Counted from the stretch's first letter, positions 22,846-34,740 are shown. The stretch is DNA of 64,000 nucleotides from Ascarosepion bandense (GCA_037127315.1 JBBBDQ010001922.1:1025001-1089000); one strand, 5' to 3'. The notes: generated by a model from the sequence alone, not told the origin. Numbers and translations: made by a program.

Positions 22846-23063
22846 TTTCTTTTTTTCTTCACTTTGCCTTTTGCTCCGATTCTTTTTTTTCTTTTTCTCA
22901 ACTCATTTTCGCCCCCTCTTTTCCATAACACTTTCCACCCTCTTTTTTTTTTCCTTTTTTTCCATCCATTCTCAGCTTTCCTTTTCTCTGTATCCCTATC
23001 AATATATTTCCCCTTTCTCTCTCTCTCTACTCACTTTTCATTTTCTCTCACTTTCTTTGCTTA
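22846..23063 (+). repeat. Pyrimidine-rich tract
   Basis: More than 200 bp almost entirely T and C on the plus strand. The two overlapping open frames made of F, L and S are an effect of composition. Confidence 0.8.
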
Positions 23064-23064
23064 C

Positions 23065-23116
23065 TTGAGCCATAAGATTAGCAACTAGGTCCCACCCTTT
23101 TACTGTGAAACCAATA
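23065..23116 (+). mobile_element. Short LINE 3' fragment
   Basis: ATTAGCAACTAGGTCCCACC and TTTACTGTGAAACCAATAAA match the RLATRS...VKPIK region of the LINE family; truncated at both ends. Confidence 0.6.
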
Positions 23117-23165
23117 AATTGTAAAAGAAATGTTAACTTTTTCAATATTTAATGTTAGCTTATCA

Positions 23166-23662
23166 GCAGTCAGTTATGTGCCATATGTGATGCACACTTG
23201 GGCAATCATGTCTCTTACGATCCATGACTGATCAGGCAGAAGGTTTTCCCACAGTAGGTTGCCTTTTCTTTCTGTGGTAGACTGGTTGCCAACCAAGGCT
23301 ATAGAACCCAATCTGTCCTGTTATTCAATCCTTTTATTCAGATCAGTCAGTTAAGTGCCAAATGAGCAATCATGTTTCAAAGAGACATGACTGACTGGGC
23401 AGAAGATTTTCTTGCTGTAGGTTGCCATTACTTTCTGTGTGGTAGACTGGTTGCCAACCAAGGCTATAGAACCTAGTCTGTCCTGTTATTCAATCCTTTT
23501 ATTCAGATCAGTTAGTTAAGTGCCAAATGTGATACACACTTGAGCAATCATGTCTCAAAAGAGACTTGACTGACTGGGCAGAAGATTTTCTTGCTGTAGG
23601 TTGCCATTACTTTCTGTGTGGTAGACTGGTTGCCAAACGAGGCTATAGAACCCAATCTATCA
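23166..23662 (-). mobile_element. Head-to-tail trimer of SINE-A tails
   Basis: Three units of about 165 bp (23166-23332, 23340-23503, 23507-23662), each carrying GGTAGACTGGTTGCCAACCA and GACATGACTGACTGGGCAGA-like sequence and joined by CAATCCTTTTATTCAGATCA. None has the tRNA-like head. Units 2 and 3 share private changes (TTTTCTTGCTGTAGGTTGCC), so the last duplication is recent. Confidence 0.8.
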
Positions 23663-24359
23663 GTGCTTTGTGTAAATTTTGGTGAAATTGTGGATAAATT
23701 TTGAGATTAAATTAACAAATTTAGGAAACAATCTATTTGAAGCTTGTATATGAAGCAATATTCAGAAATGTGTTTTCTAGCTTTAAGTTAATTAAAGATA
23801 GGAAATACTGAATCCACAGTGAAAGAATGTCAAATTTAAGCTAAACAGCTTATGTTTTCAACTAATTTGTAAGAATAAAAAAAATGTTTAATCAATAGTA
23901 AGGAGATTAAGAAATAATATTCTCTGATCTTAAAATTGATTAAATAATATATCAGACATTCTTAATTTTTATGTTAATTCAGGGTATTAAAGAAAGAAAG
24001 AAGTTTCAAAATAAACATAAAAATTCTGATGAAGTGAAGTACTTTTCTTTCCAAATTCCTGAAAATCTATATTAATCTATTCAAACTAAGATTCTCTTCT
24101 TCTTTTGATTAGCCATAATTTATCTTCAGAATGATAGTGAAGTAGTTTCTGCCGTCTTCTCTACAGTGATGTTATTGGGTCATCACAACTAGTTAGACGA
24201 TGGTTGACTCTTATGTTCTTATGTGCTTCAGTAGATCCCTTTTTCATGCTACAGGATGACTACCATCTTACTCATCTCTTCCATTTGGTTGCTAACAAAG
24301 CAACAACAGAATAATAGGTAAAAACATTCACTGACATACTAATTTCGTATGAATGACTA

Positions 24360-24445
24360 GAAAAGCAAGAACTATGAGAGACAGGAAGTTGTGCAGAGTT
24401 ATGATAATCTATGTCTTCAAAGGACTTGGCTTGTGAAAGAAGCCA
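24360..24445 (+). mobile_element. RTE-like LINE 3' end fragment
   Basis: CATGATCGCCTATGTCCTGA-like end codons are visible in decayed form (AGTTATGATAATCTATGTCT), followed by AAGAAGCC. A sister piece lies at 34500-34570. Confidence 0.35.
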
Positions 24446-24911
24446 ATACTAACTCAACTAAGTTTATGATATAAAAGATTTCCTTTTCCCTGTTTTCAGG
24501 TTCATTTTGGTTGGTTGTATGATAATTTTTAGACATTATCTTTGGCATTATTTTATACATTTTTTTAATACTACTAAGAAGAGAAAACTTGATTTGTATT
24601 TGAAATTATGGAGTGGTTTTCTGTTGCCTACTCCATGGTGACTTTATTGAGACACTATCTTTAGTTATATTGCCATTAGCATTTAGAATTCTTTCATCCT
24701 ATATTAATCACTTACAAAATAGACATGTCACATGTAAGAGAATTTTTATCTTGGCTTTAGTTTTTATAGTCACATTGTTTTGCCTATAACTACTGTGATA
24801 ATTCAGGTGTCTGTCATATACAGTAACTATGGTAATTTGAAATTTAACTCTTTATTCGATCTACAAACAGAGATACCAATTTGTATGGATAGGTATTTGA
24901 AGGCTATCACA

Positions 24912-25188
24912 ATGCGTTTAGCCTAATAAAGGAAGGTAAAGAAGGTGTTAAGTATTACCTATTTATTATTCATTAATATTCCTAGATCAGAATCTCATCT
25001 TTAGAATGATAGGAGAGCTTGATTTCAAGTTGTCCGCTGTTGGTTAAAGGCACGGTCCAGCAGTGGACAACTTGAAACCAAGCTCTCCTATCATTCTAAA
25101 GATGAGATTCTGATCTAGGAATATTAATGAATAATAAATAGGTAATACCCAACACCTTCTTTACCTTCCTTTATTATACTAAATGCAT
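24912..25188. repeat. Near-perfect hairpin, 132-bp arms
   Basis: Left arm 24912-25043 and right arm 25057-25188 are reverse complements of equal length with only a handful of mismatches; the loop is 13 bp (TTAAAGGCACGGT). Both arms contain CTCATCTTTAGAATGATAGG or its complement. The arms' identity suggests a recent origin or active homogenisation. Confidence 0.9.
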
Positions 25189-25376
25189 ACATATTTTTTT
25201 CATACAAAGTATAATATTTGGATTGTTATGGCATCAGATATTAAAATGATAGACTTAGCCATTTTCTTTTGATTTTTTTTATATATTTGTCACTTGACAT
25301 AATGAATACTTATGAGTGTTTTATAATTTTCTAGTAACCAACAACATTTTGTTTTTGTTTATAGATACTTTGTTTT

Positions 25377-25378
<2 letters not shown>

Positions 25379-25409
<31 letters not shown>
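25379..25409. repeat. (AT)n microsatellite
   Basis: About 15 AT units. Confidence 0.9.
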
Positions 25410-25412
<3 letters not shown>

Positions 25413-26054
25413 CTCTTTTACAAGGCATACAGAATTAAACTTTAATCTCTTGTGTGAAAGTCATTGGAATGTTATACTATAATGCATATGTCTTTATCAA
25501 GTTCTATAATTATAACACTTTAAAAAATTGTTAGGGTTATGGTTAACAAGCTAGCTTTTATTTTTAAGCAGAAAAATTGTTCCCAGGAATAATGGCAAGA
25601 ATTATCTTAGATTTTTTATTCAGCTTAAAAACCGGCCTTTTTTAGGAAAGCTAAGCTATTTTGTTAAGAAAAAGAAAAAAATGTTCTGCAAGAAAACGCA
25701 TTTTACTCCTCGTTCGACTGAAAGAGCAACATTTCTGCTTTGCATTCCTCAAACCTGATTGAATGGCAATAAGCCTTTTTCATTCTTTGTCTCGTTATGC
25801 ATGTCTTTGAGAAGTTCAGTACTGCCTTCTTTTCCTGACACCATTTTGGATTGAGTGATAAAATGTTATTCCAAGCACTTTGACCCTTTTCTACTTTCTC
25901 TTTTGTTTAAGAAAGAATAAAAAAAAATGAATGCAAAATGAATGGAAAAAAAGAGAAAATGAACAATAATAAAAAATTGGTCCACAAAATTTAAATGCTA
26001 CATAACACCTAGAATATTCCATCTCTACATGGTGTGAGTAAACAAGTTTCTCTC

Positions 26055-26140
26055 ACAAGATTAATTACAACTGAGTAGTGAGTTTGATCCTCACTGGGTG
26101 CTCTATACTTTTGGCCTCGTGTGAAATCTAAGCTACACTT
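26055..26140 (+). mobile_element. Small tRNA-like repeat
   Basis: Shares AATTACAACTGAGTAG and GATCCTCACTGGGTGC with 27040-27130; the latter copy has AGTTCGATTCTCACTGGG, a B-box-like motif. Probably a short tRNA-derived SINE piece. Confidence 0.4.
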
Positions 26141-26324
26141 AGAAAATTGCCATAAAGCTAAATTTTTTTCTGAACTCATCTTTCCCTGGATAATTACTTT
26201 ACATTATCCGACAAACTTCTTTTTTCCACATTTTGGTATTAAGATTACTGCCTAAAAATAGTTTTCATAAATGCTTCCCAACTGATTATTTCCTAAAATA
26301 ATAAACTGAGAGTTAAAATTTCTA

Positions 26325-26505
26325 GGGCATTTAATGAGGAAAGAGAGTTTGGAAAATTTGACACTCACAGGGCAGACTGAAAATAAGAGGCACAGTGGAA
26401 AGCAGCATGTAACCTACATAAATAGCTTGTTGGCAGAACTGGGACAGAGTGTTGTGGAGAGCCATGATTATCAATGTCCTGAAAAGATATGGCACATAGA
26501 AGAAG
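26325..26505 (+). pseudogene. RTE-like LINE C-terminal fragment
   Basis: Reads HLMRKESLENLTLTGQTENK, then RHSGKQHVTYINSL and PEKIWHIEEEE across the C-terminus and 3' end; matches the better copy at 50.7 kb. 5'-truncated. Confidence 0.75.
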
Positions 26506-26757
26506 AGGAAAACATTAAATGCCTTCACAAAGGAGATCATACTGATTTTTTTTGTAAACTATTAGTTTCTTTTTATCATTAGACTTACTCATATGTCTAC
26601 ATTTGTGTGTGAGTATATGTGTATATGCATATTAGGTTGTCACACATAAAATGATGCACTTCATAGGAAATTAATAAAACAACTGACATGTAAAAACTAA
26701 TTTATTCAGTTAAAACAGGTACCATGTGAATGAATGAATCTCCAATGTACCTCTAAA

Positions 26758-27034
26758 TTCTTGACCCCATACTTTCATGGCTTCTTTTTCGATGAGATTA
26801 GCACACTGGTGCCCCGTATATATTAATTTACTTGAGCTACACGATTAGCAACTAGGTCCCACCCTTTTACTGTGAAACCAATAAAATGTAAACGCAAATT
26901 CTACTCCATCAGCTTCTTTTCTTGCACTTCCCGCCTGTGGAATTTCGTCCTGTTTACTTGCTTCCCTGACAGCTACAATCTCCAAGAATTTAAATGTAAA
27001 GTCAAAAGTCATCTCCTATCTCACTAACCTGCAA
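26758..27034 (+). mobile_element. LINE 3' end fragment
   Basis: Carries TAGCAACTAGGTCCCACCCT, TTCTTGCACTTCCCGCCTGT and AGCTACAATCTCCAAGAATT from the RT C-terminus, and stops before the family tail. The downstream join is to the small tRNA-like repeat. Confidence 0.75.
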
Positions 27035-27127
27035 GCTTGCCTCACTAGAGCAAATTACAACTGAATAGCAAGTTCGATTCTCACTGGGTGCCCCCATAAT
27101 TTTGGCCTTGTGCCACATCTAAGTGGT

Positions 27128-27848
27128 GCTTAGTAAATCAAGTACTTTCCTCAAATTTGCTCCAAAACACCCTGAAATGTTTGTATTCTACTTTTGGCAT
27201 GAATGCAAAGCCATACAGTATGCCATTTATCAAATTTCCAGCAGAGTGAATTGTGTCATAGTGTTCTTTTTCTCACAGATGGTGCCCAACAGACCCTACT
27301 ATACTGTATAGTTGACAAAATCAAGAATAAACAATGCATATTTGTGAAATTAAAAATATAAGAATTTACAGTGTAATTGTTTCTGACTTGTCATCTCGAC
27401 TTCAGTGACTTTCTCACCAATGTGATGTGGCTTCTCTTTGTCTTTTCTACAAATATTTTCATGACAAGCCTTTTTCCCCTAGTGCCCTAACTACATGAAT
27501 TTAAGCATGCTACTAGATTGGCATCTAGGTCCCACCCTTTTTCCATTGGAATAGTTAAATGAACTGTCACTTCTACTCGAAAAACTTCTTTTCTCTTAAT
27601 TTCTACTGGTGAAACGCACTTCCATTTACTTGCTTTCCCAATAGCTGCAATCTTCAAAAATTTAAATGCAACATCAATTACCATCTTCTATCTTCTTGAA
27701 TCTTGTTCATCGTTTATCCTTTGTTCAATACTCCTATACCCAGTCTTTTCTCTCACTATAATTATGCACTAGTGGTGGTTTCGTCTTTCTTGGGGTAAAA
27801 AAAAAAAAAGCAATAAAAAATGGTGACAATTTACTCATTACACACAAT
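27128..27848 (-). mobile_element. Tc1/mariner copy interrupted by a LINE end
   Basis: On the minus strand the TIR region AATGAGTAAATTGTCACCAT (27820s-27840s) and the 5' region ACAGTATAGTAGGGTCTGTT (27255-27310) match the copies at 42.2 and 51.0 kb. Between them sits a LINE 3' end (27388-27815) on the plus strand. Only the N-terminal codons remain on the far side. Confidence 0.7.
27388..27815 (+). mobile_element. LINE 3' end inserted in the Tc1/mariner copy
   Basis: Begins with LTSVTFSPM-like decayed codons and contains ATTGGCATCTAGGTCCCACC, AGCTGCAATCTTCAAAAATT and the TTTCTTGGGGTAA end with an A-run. Insertion after the transposon is clear because transposon sequence resumes on both sides. 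Confidence 0.75.
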
Positions 27849-28225
27849 GTGTGTGCGCACATGTTAGCAGGAACTTGTCTGGGTGGTGAAAGAAAAAATA
27901 AAGACAAATGAATTGTGTTAAGTTGTTAAAGATTTACCTCTATCATTTCTTCATTCTAAGAATTTGTAGAACTTGCATCTTAAATGAGAAGCAAGCAAAA
28001 AAAAAAAACAAGAGGACAAAAATTCAAGATTACTTTTCTCCTGTCTGTCATGATGCCAACCAAACCGAAACAAAAAAACGCCCATTCCTGTATGTTGTAT
28101 ATATTTTGTTGTTATTCTTTCTTTGGAGTTGGGTGGGGCCACCATGATGGTTAGCATGCAAATATCACAGAATAATTCATTTGTATAGAGACTTAAACCC
28201 TTACTGGGTACTGCCAGATTATGGG

Positions 28226-28545
28226 CTAAAAGTCAGTTAGTTAAGGGCCATACGTGATACATGCTTGGGCGATCATGTCTCGAAAGAGACATGACTGACT
28301 GGGCAGAAGATTATCCCGCAGTAGGTTGCCATTGCTTTCTGTGGTAGACTGGTTGCCAACCAAGGCTATAGAACCCAATCTGTCCTGCTATTTAACCCAT
28401 AACTAGAAGGAATAGACGGATTAATACCTTTCCCAAGGGTATTTGCGAGTAAGTGAATGCAATGAATTCAGCTGGAATTCGAACTCGGCTCCCCGATTTC
28501 TATTTCCGAGCCGATATCCAATGCACCACAATGCACATCCATGGG
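28226..28545 (-). mobile_element. Full-length SINE-A
   Basis: One of the best copies: on the minus strand GGATGTGCATTGTGGTGCAT-type head (A box GTGGTGCATTGGATATCGG), B box GAGTTCGAATTCCAGCTG, then AATACCCTTGGGAAAGGTAT, GGTTCTATAGCCTTGGTTGG and a CAGTCAGTCATGTCTC tail. Length about 320 bp. Confidence 0.85.
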
Positions 28546-28719
28546 CTAAAAACTAAGTATTAAACAATCAATATATATATATCTCCCTTCTGTAAAACAG
28601 CATCAGGTTAGTTTCTTCTCTTTACTAGAAGTTATCAAAGCTCTTATCATGTGTTTCTTCTTTAACAGTGCCTTATTTTATTGGGGGGGGGGGCGATAAT
28701 TATATCATCTCATAGTGAA

Positions 28720-28721
<2 letters not shown>

Positions 28722-28769
<48 letters not shown>

Positions 28770-28770
28770 C
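28722..28770. repeat. Compound (AT)n(AC)n microsatellite
   Basis: About 20 AT units then a short AC run. Confidence 0.95.
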
Positions 28771-29059
28771 CTCTATTATATTAAATTATATTCACCCCTG
28801 GGCTAAAATGCTAAAAAGTAATAAAAATTGATCAGACTGAATTGGTCCGTGGCAGTGACTTCTGAGACTGGACAACACCCATTAATTCATGACTGTGGGT
28901 TGCCGACCTGGGTAACAGTTGTGATAGAAAATATTTCAGTTAAGAAGCAAAATAAAAACAAATAATGATCAAGTATTAATAATAAAAAGCATGTAAAAAT
29001 AATCTGTAATACAACTGACTTACAATGCAATTAAAAACGCTATTATTTGTTTGTACATG

Positions 29060-29235
29060 TGCGGGTCAATTTTGCACAATTGATTGATTAGTTTTCTTTG
29101 GTTTATCAATCCTTTGCAGTTTATTTAAAGCTGGTTATTTAGATTGCAAGGATTCTTTTTTGAGATAATAATTTAGTGATACATTTCTTACTAATTAACC
29201 CATAGCTGAGGGAAGATGTGGCCTATTCATGTATA
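29060..29235 (+). mobile_element. Dispersed repeat shared with 63.4 kb
   Basis: TTTGCAGTTTATTTAAAGCT...TTAACCCATAGCTGAGGGA matches 63400-63530 in the same orientation. TTAACCCATAGCTGAGGG also resembles the SINE-A middle, so both may be decayed SINE copies. Confidence 0.4.
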
Positions 29236-29279
29236 ATCAGAATTTGTTAAAAAAGAAATTAATGTCATCACATAGTAAA

Positions 29280-29281
<2 letters not shown>

Positions 29282-29320
<39 letters not shown>

Positions 29321-29591
29321 TATATATTACGCCCTCACACCCTGATTGAGCACTCTGGAAGAATGGTAGACTTTGAAAAACAATACTGGATTAGAGCACT
29401 CTGGCTAATGGGCGGGTATAATGAAAATATACACGCTAAAAAGTCTGCCTTCTTCTACCGAGCACCCATAGCCCAGAGATAGAATCACCGACCGACGCCA
29501 ATTCGGTCGGGTTTTAATCCTGGGTTAAAAGCAATCGGAGTTTAAGCATACTGATGAGCTGTGATACAGCAAAACAGATCTGTCTGCGGAT

Positions 29592-29635
<44 letters not shown>
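29282..29635 (+). mobile_element. SINE-B copy flanked by (AT)n on both sides
   Basis: The core 29325-29595 contains CATAGCCCAGAGATAGAATC (A box) and GTCGGGTTTTAATCCTGG (B box) and ends CTGTCTGCGGATGACTATAT in an AT run. The two AT tracts are 29282-29322 and 29594-29635. Orientation is opposite to the 9.6 and 35.5 kb copies. Confidence 0.8.
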
Positions 29636-29638
<3 letters not shown>

Positions 29639-29660
29639 CTCCATTATAATAAAGACTGTT

Positions 29661-29742
29661 GTGTATTTATTCATATGTGATGTATATTTCCCTCCTGTCA
29701 CACATTTATTCATATGTGATGTATATTTCCCTCCTGTCACAC
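29661..29742. repeat. 39-bp direct repeat, two copies
   Basis: TTATTCATATGTGATGTATA...CCTCCTGTCACA occurs twice in direct succession without mismatch. Confidence 0.9.
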
Positions 29743-30863
29743 TCGAGTGTTTGGATAATTTTTTTCTTATATTTTAATGTAAGATACTCAATAGTAAGTA
29801 AATCAATATCTTATTGCCATTTTAGACAGCATATTGATACAAATATTTTGCTGTCATTTTCCTTTGGCATGGGCCCACTTATCTATCATATAACAGTTAT
29901 TGATACTTATATTTAATTTCTGATATATACAGATTGTTCAAGGTCATAGTAAAGATACAAAATCAGAAGAGAAGCAACGTATCAAATTTATTAGATAACT
30001 GTTGGGGGATCACCCCTTTTGCACATAAGAGTGGACTCACCTGATGTGTACATATAATCCTGCCTATACAGAGAATGGCACTGGTTGTCAAGAGAGAGTT
30101 AATAAGGAGTTCGTTGGTCAGTAAGTTGGTGCATATTAAGTTGGAGTTGTTTTGGATATAGACTCATTACCTGGACATACTTCTTCACTACAAGACTGTA
30201 TATTTTGTTTCTACTAATAGTATTCTAGTATTCCTGATTTGACTAACCCGTGTTCCAATTGTGTATTTTTGTTCGATATAACTTACATTTTCTATCTCTA
30301 TATCTGCTTTTGTTATTTATTATTTTGTGTGGTTTCTCAACAAGAATTCACAACAATAACAATATTGGAAACTGTGAAAAAGTTGAACAGACATCAATGA
30401 ACATTACAAAAAAAACTATAAAATATTTGTGAGTAGAAGAACTGGATTGACCAGCAAGAATATGTTTGAAGAAGCTGATGTTGAAATTGTGAAAAAGGGA
30501 GAAAAACCTGTAGAAGGTTAAGAACAATGGCAAAAACATGAAGGCAAACAAACTACCAACCTTAAACATCATAAAGAGAAATACATAAAAACTGTTTTAA
30601 GTCATTTTTAGTGATGAACCTAAAGCTATATTGGTCGGACCTGATTGGTTGGCTAGTCTTTCATTAGTTAAGTAATAAGATTTAAAAGACATTAGTAGAT
30701 AGATGGTGTTAAATCTTGGGATATTATTGCAGACATTAAAATTATAGATCCCTTCAATATTAATAATAGTGAATAAAGACAAAAAGAAAACTTAGTGATT
30801 AGTTCTCTGAGGAAATTTATCAAGGCAAATGTAAAGATTTTATTTTGTAACAATTATTTATAG

Positions 30864-31349
30864 ACTAGCAGTATAGCCCGGCGTTCCTCGGGTGTAATGA
30901 AAACTTTAAAACTAATCCATGGTCTAAAAATATTTGTGTGAAGTTTGGTGAGAATTGGATAAAAATTGTGGATTTGTATAAAGGACATACAAACAGACAG
31001 ACACACACACAAACATCTTGACTTTTATATATATATATTATCGATTTTCTGCACTATTGTAAGAACTGCAACCTTGAAACTTCTGAATATCATTTCTTAT
31101 ATCTTTGTTTATGAGTGTATCAAATTTGATTAATATTCGGACCAATCCTTCTATAACCCAATTTTTTTGATTAATCGATTTTTGATATTTATCGGGGGTA
31201 CCTCAACACAAAACCTAGCTAAGAACACTTGCAGACGCTTATAGTACAACTGCGTAAATTTTCAAGAAAATTGGTTCAGCCGTTTCAGAGTCTATCGGTA
31301 ACAGACATACACAGATAAAGTTCCATTTATAAATAAGTTTAGATAGATT
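30864..31349 (+). mobile_element. Two-module repeat X, copy 1 (module 1 shortened)
   Basis: Starts CTAGCAGTATAGCCCGGCGT, jumps after CCATGGTC to the GTGAAGTTTGGTGAGAATTG end of module 1 (GACAGACACACACACAAACA), then module 2 from TCGATTTTCTGCACTATTGT to TATAAATAAGTTTAGAT. The phrase TTGGTTCAGCCGTTTCAGAG is typical of 3' ends of some RTE-type non-LTR elements, but I see no coding region, so the class is open. Confidence 0.6.
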
Positions 31350-31954
31350 TAGATAAGAGCATAAATGTTGTTAGTTTTTAAATTAAGAAATTCTCATAAT
31401 CATTTATCAAGTTAACTCATAAAACCAGTTTCGTTATAGAGAAAGATAATTGACATAACTTAATGTCTAATATATGAAAACGAGTAAAATATTTTGTCAA
31501 GAGAGAGTTAATAAGGAGGTAGTTGGTCAGTAAGTCAAATATTTTCTATACATTTATATTCTAAAGAATGAAAAATCTAAAAGACAAGCCTGGGTAACTA
31601 ATTGATATTGTTTTTTATGTATTTTCAACCTGTTGCAGGTCTTTTGTTTGTAGACTATAACAAACCCAACTAGAATTGGAACTCAGCTCTCCAATTAAGA
31701 ATTCCAAACTATTATCCATTACACCACCCACACATTCAAGCATACAGTGCCTAGTATTTCCAAGTAATTACTCTTTCTAGGTACTGATCATGCTGAAACA
31801 ATACTTAACTTCAGTGATTGTATGGAAACTGATGCTTCCGCGTGAGGTGGCCGTAATCCAACTTTGGTACAAGATTAAAATTTAAATTTTCTAATTAGTT
31901 GCAGTTTTTTATTTAATAACTGAATAAGCCCTTTGCAAGTTCCATGACTATAAA

Positions 31955-32715
31955 ATTGTATTAGAATCTAATAAAAGATTTAAAACATATAATTTAAAAT
32001 AGATATTCAAATTTTAAATAAATACGTAGATATTAAATTTTTTACAAATTAAGTGTTTTATGAAAAATTAGAAAAAAATGCATTCTGAACCAAAATAAAA
32101 ATTGGTGTAGTTACACTTAAAGGATGTGCATTTTGGTGCAATGGATATTGACTCAGAATGACAAATCGGGGAGCCGAGTTTGAATTCCAGTTGAATTCCT
32201 TGCATTCACTTACGCACAAATACCCTTGGGAAAGTTATTAGTCCGTCTTTTCCCTCCAGTTATGGGTTAAATAACAGGACAGATTGGGTTCTATAGCCTT
32301 GGCTGGCAATCAGTCTACCACAGAAAGCAATGGCAACCTACTGCAGGATAATTTTCTGCCTCGTCAATCATGTCCCTTTCGAGACATGATTGCCTAAAGA
32401 GTGTACCACATATGGCACTTAGCCAACTGACACTTTAAGTCAAATCAAAAATATAAAATGCAGTCTAGAAATGTGTATTGAGTAATTTTTATCTACCCTC
32501 TGCTAGTTCAACCAGCACCTCCTTTATGGGCATATATATATATTTTACAATAGAGTTGACTCTGTACAAGGCTCATGTGTCACTCAAGATGGAGGGTTAT
32601 GTTAAGGGGTAGTTTATATGGGTAGTAAAGGAAGATAAAAGTTAACTTAAGACTCGTACAGATTAAGATTTTATATCATTCTGTTAAGTGGGAAGACCTT
32701 GCATTGAAGACTTTT
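31955..32715 (+). repeat. Dispersed block Y, copy 1, carrying a SINE
   Basis: ATTGTATTAGAAT...TTACAAATTAAGTGTTTTAT...CACTTAAAG, then SINE-A, then CACTCAAGATGGAGGGTTAT...GGGAAGACCTTGCAT. The same order occurs at 35938-36836, including the SINE at the same junction, so the SINE predates the duplication. Confidence 0.75.
32122..32440 (+). mobile_element. Full-length SINE-A (reference copy)
   Basis: Head GGATGTGCATTTTGGTGCAA with A box TGGTGCAATGGATATTG and B box GAGTTTGAATTCCAG, then AATACCCTTGGGAAAGTTAT, TATGGGTTAAATAACAGGAC, GGTTCTATAGCCTTGGCTGG, AGTCTACCACAGAAAGCAAT and tail GACATGATTGCC. The tRNA relation is seen in the two boxes at normal spacing; the exact parental tRNA I cannot tell. Confidence 0.85.
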
Positions 32716-32756
32716 GCATATCCAGCTGTATCTATATATCTATCTGTGTGTGTGTG

Positions 32757-33478
32757 TGTATAAACTTATTTATAAATGGAACTTTGTCTCTGTGTGTGTC
32801 TGTTACCTATAAACTCTGAAATGGCTGAACCGATTTTCTTAAAAATTTACACAGTTGTACTATAAGCGTCTGCGAGTGTTCTTAGCTAGGTTTTGTGTCA
32901 AGGTACCCCTGATAAATATCAAAAATCGATAATCGAAAAAATTGGGTTATAGAAGGAGTGGTCCGATTTAAATCAAATTTGATATACTCATAGAAACAAA
33001 GACATAAGAAACGATATTCAGAAATTTCAAGGTTGCAGTTCTTACAATAGGGCAGAAAACCAATAATATATATATATATCTATAAAAGGCAAGATGTTTG
33101 TGTGTGTGTGTCTGTTTATCTGCTTGTATGTCTGTATTTTTTTCAGCCCTTTGATTTTAGTTTTTGCTTTGGGTTTGGCTCTAAGGAGGTATAATTGTAG
33201 TTCTTAGTCTCAGCCATTATACCATTTACTCAGAGGACTTATTTAGCCTTCAAAATTCAGTTTACAATGAAAAAAAAACTTATTTGATATCGATACCAGG
33301 AAATCCAAATTTGACTTACATCCATTCATTTTTCTTTCAGTCTACGGTTTCGCTATGACTAGAAACAAGTATTGCTTTTTAGTCTTTCATGCCAACGTCC
33401 AAAAGAGTCTGAGCTCCAGGACCATGGATTAGTTTTAAAATTTTCATTACACCTGAGCAACACCGGGCTATACTGCTA

Positions 33479-33482
<4 letters not shown>
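32757..33482 (-). mobile_element. Two-module repeat X, copy 2 (complete, inverted)
   Basis: Both modules present: module 2 at 32757-33066 and module 1 at 33067-33482, ending at the CTAGCAGTATAGCCCGGTGT start (minus strand), which abuts an (AT)n tract. It is inverted relative to copy 1, 1.4 kb away, so the pair could fold back. Confidence 0.65.

Positions 33483-33509
<27 letters not shown>
33480..33509. repeat. (AT)n microsatellite at repeat X end
   Basis: About 14 AT units touching the outer end of X copy 2. Confidence 0.9.
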
Positions 33510-33511
<2 letters not shown>

Positions 33512-34499
33512 TATCTGTATGTATCTATCTCCCTTCTGTTCATATCTTTTGATCTGTTACTTTCTGTTTTCAATCTGTCCCTGTTCATATCTCTCCTTTT
33601 TATGTATCCATCTCTTTCCAGATTTATATTCACATGAATTTATTCCTATCTCTCCATCTATCTTATTCTTTTCACATATATCTGTCTACTTAGTTTTGCA
33701 TTGGTTGCTTAATGATTAATGCTTCACTTAAGTATAGATCCTGGCTTTCTTAGAATATTTCTTATCTATTCTGCCATTCTTTCGTCACTTTTCTGAAGAT
33801 GAGATTTGCTATGTACATGATTTGAAACACTTATAGAATGTTAGCATTGAATATTCATGTCATAATAGCTCGCTTTCTGAGTTCGCATTCACAGGAATCG
33901 GCATCTGATGAACACACCCTAATATTTTAATGAAATTCTTCAACTATTAAGAATAAAATCATGCCCGTTTCTCTCTTCCGACATTCACAATTTCCGACAT
34001 GGCTTAGAGAAAACAGACTAATATGAAAATCGATATAGTTTGCATGCTTGATATTTTCTGCATTGCTGATAAAGGCTAAACACTTGATTTGAGACACTGA
34101 AGTAAACAGTGTTAATGTCAACTGTTGGCCATTCCATCGGCAGATGGTCCTACTGCCATCAACATAATGGTATCTGGAATTTCACAAAGATTTTTCTTTA
34201 GTTGTTCTTTTGGAGAAGCAACATTCACAACTGAAAGTTTTGTATTAATCTGTTCATTGAATGAGCTTCTTGCATTTTCTGCAAAGTGATGTCTGTCAAA
34301 TGGAAGCCAATGAAAAATCTAGAATATGCAAGTGATTGATTGAATCATTTCTTATGAATAGCCTTAAGCATGTGATTCTCTGAAGCTTCAAAGACTAAAG
34401 AAAATTTAGAGTACTTTGTATCTCTCTCACTTAAATGAAAAAAATGTAAGTTTTTTTATTTAAAAAATTAACAAAATTGATATTTTATTTATTAAGAGC

Positions 34500-34572
34500 T
34501 ACAAAGACAGGAAATTGTGGAGAGACATGGTTGCCTACATCCTAAGGATACAGGGCACAAAGAAAATTTGTA
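34500..34572 (+). mobile_element. RTE-like LINE 3' end fragment
   Basis: GACAGGAAATTGTGGAGAGA then CATGGTTGCCTACATCCTAA and AGGGCACAAAGAA match the last codons (RETWKAMIAYVLNGQGT) and 3' end of the copy at 50.9 kb. Confidence 0.6.
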
Positions 34573-34687
34573 CTGCCTTTAGCATCTGACGGGTAGAAAG
34601 TATAAATGTCAGTTGAGTAAAAAAAAAAAACATCAGTGGGAGTTAAAAAGAGAAATGAACCCACAATGAGCAAATAAAGCTCACCCC

Positions 34688-34700
34688 TTATATCTATATA

Positions 34701-34738
<38 letters not shown>
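34688..34738. repeat. (AT)n microsatellite
   Basis: Long AT run with a few C interruptions at its left. Confidence 0.95.

Positions 34739-34740
<2 letters not shown>

Noticed and set aside
22798..23088. Two overlapping F/L/S-rich frames of 65-96 codons
   Set aside because: Pure pyrimidine-tract effect; no start context, no family.
30090..31540. 40-bp repeat (GAGAGAGTTAATAAGGAG) at 30092 and 31500 as LTRs of a short element
   Set aside because: The shared segment is too short and lacks LTR-like ends; kept only as a note.
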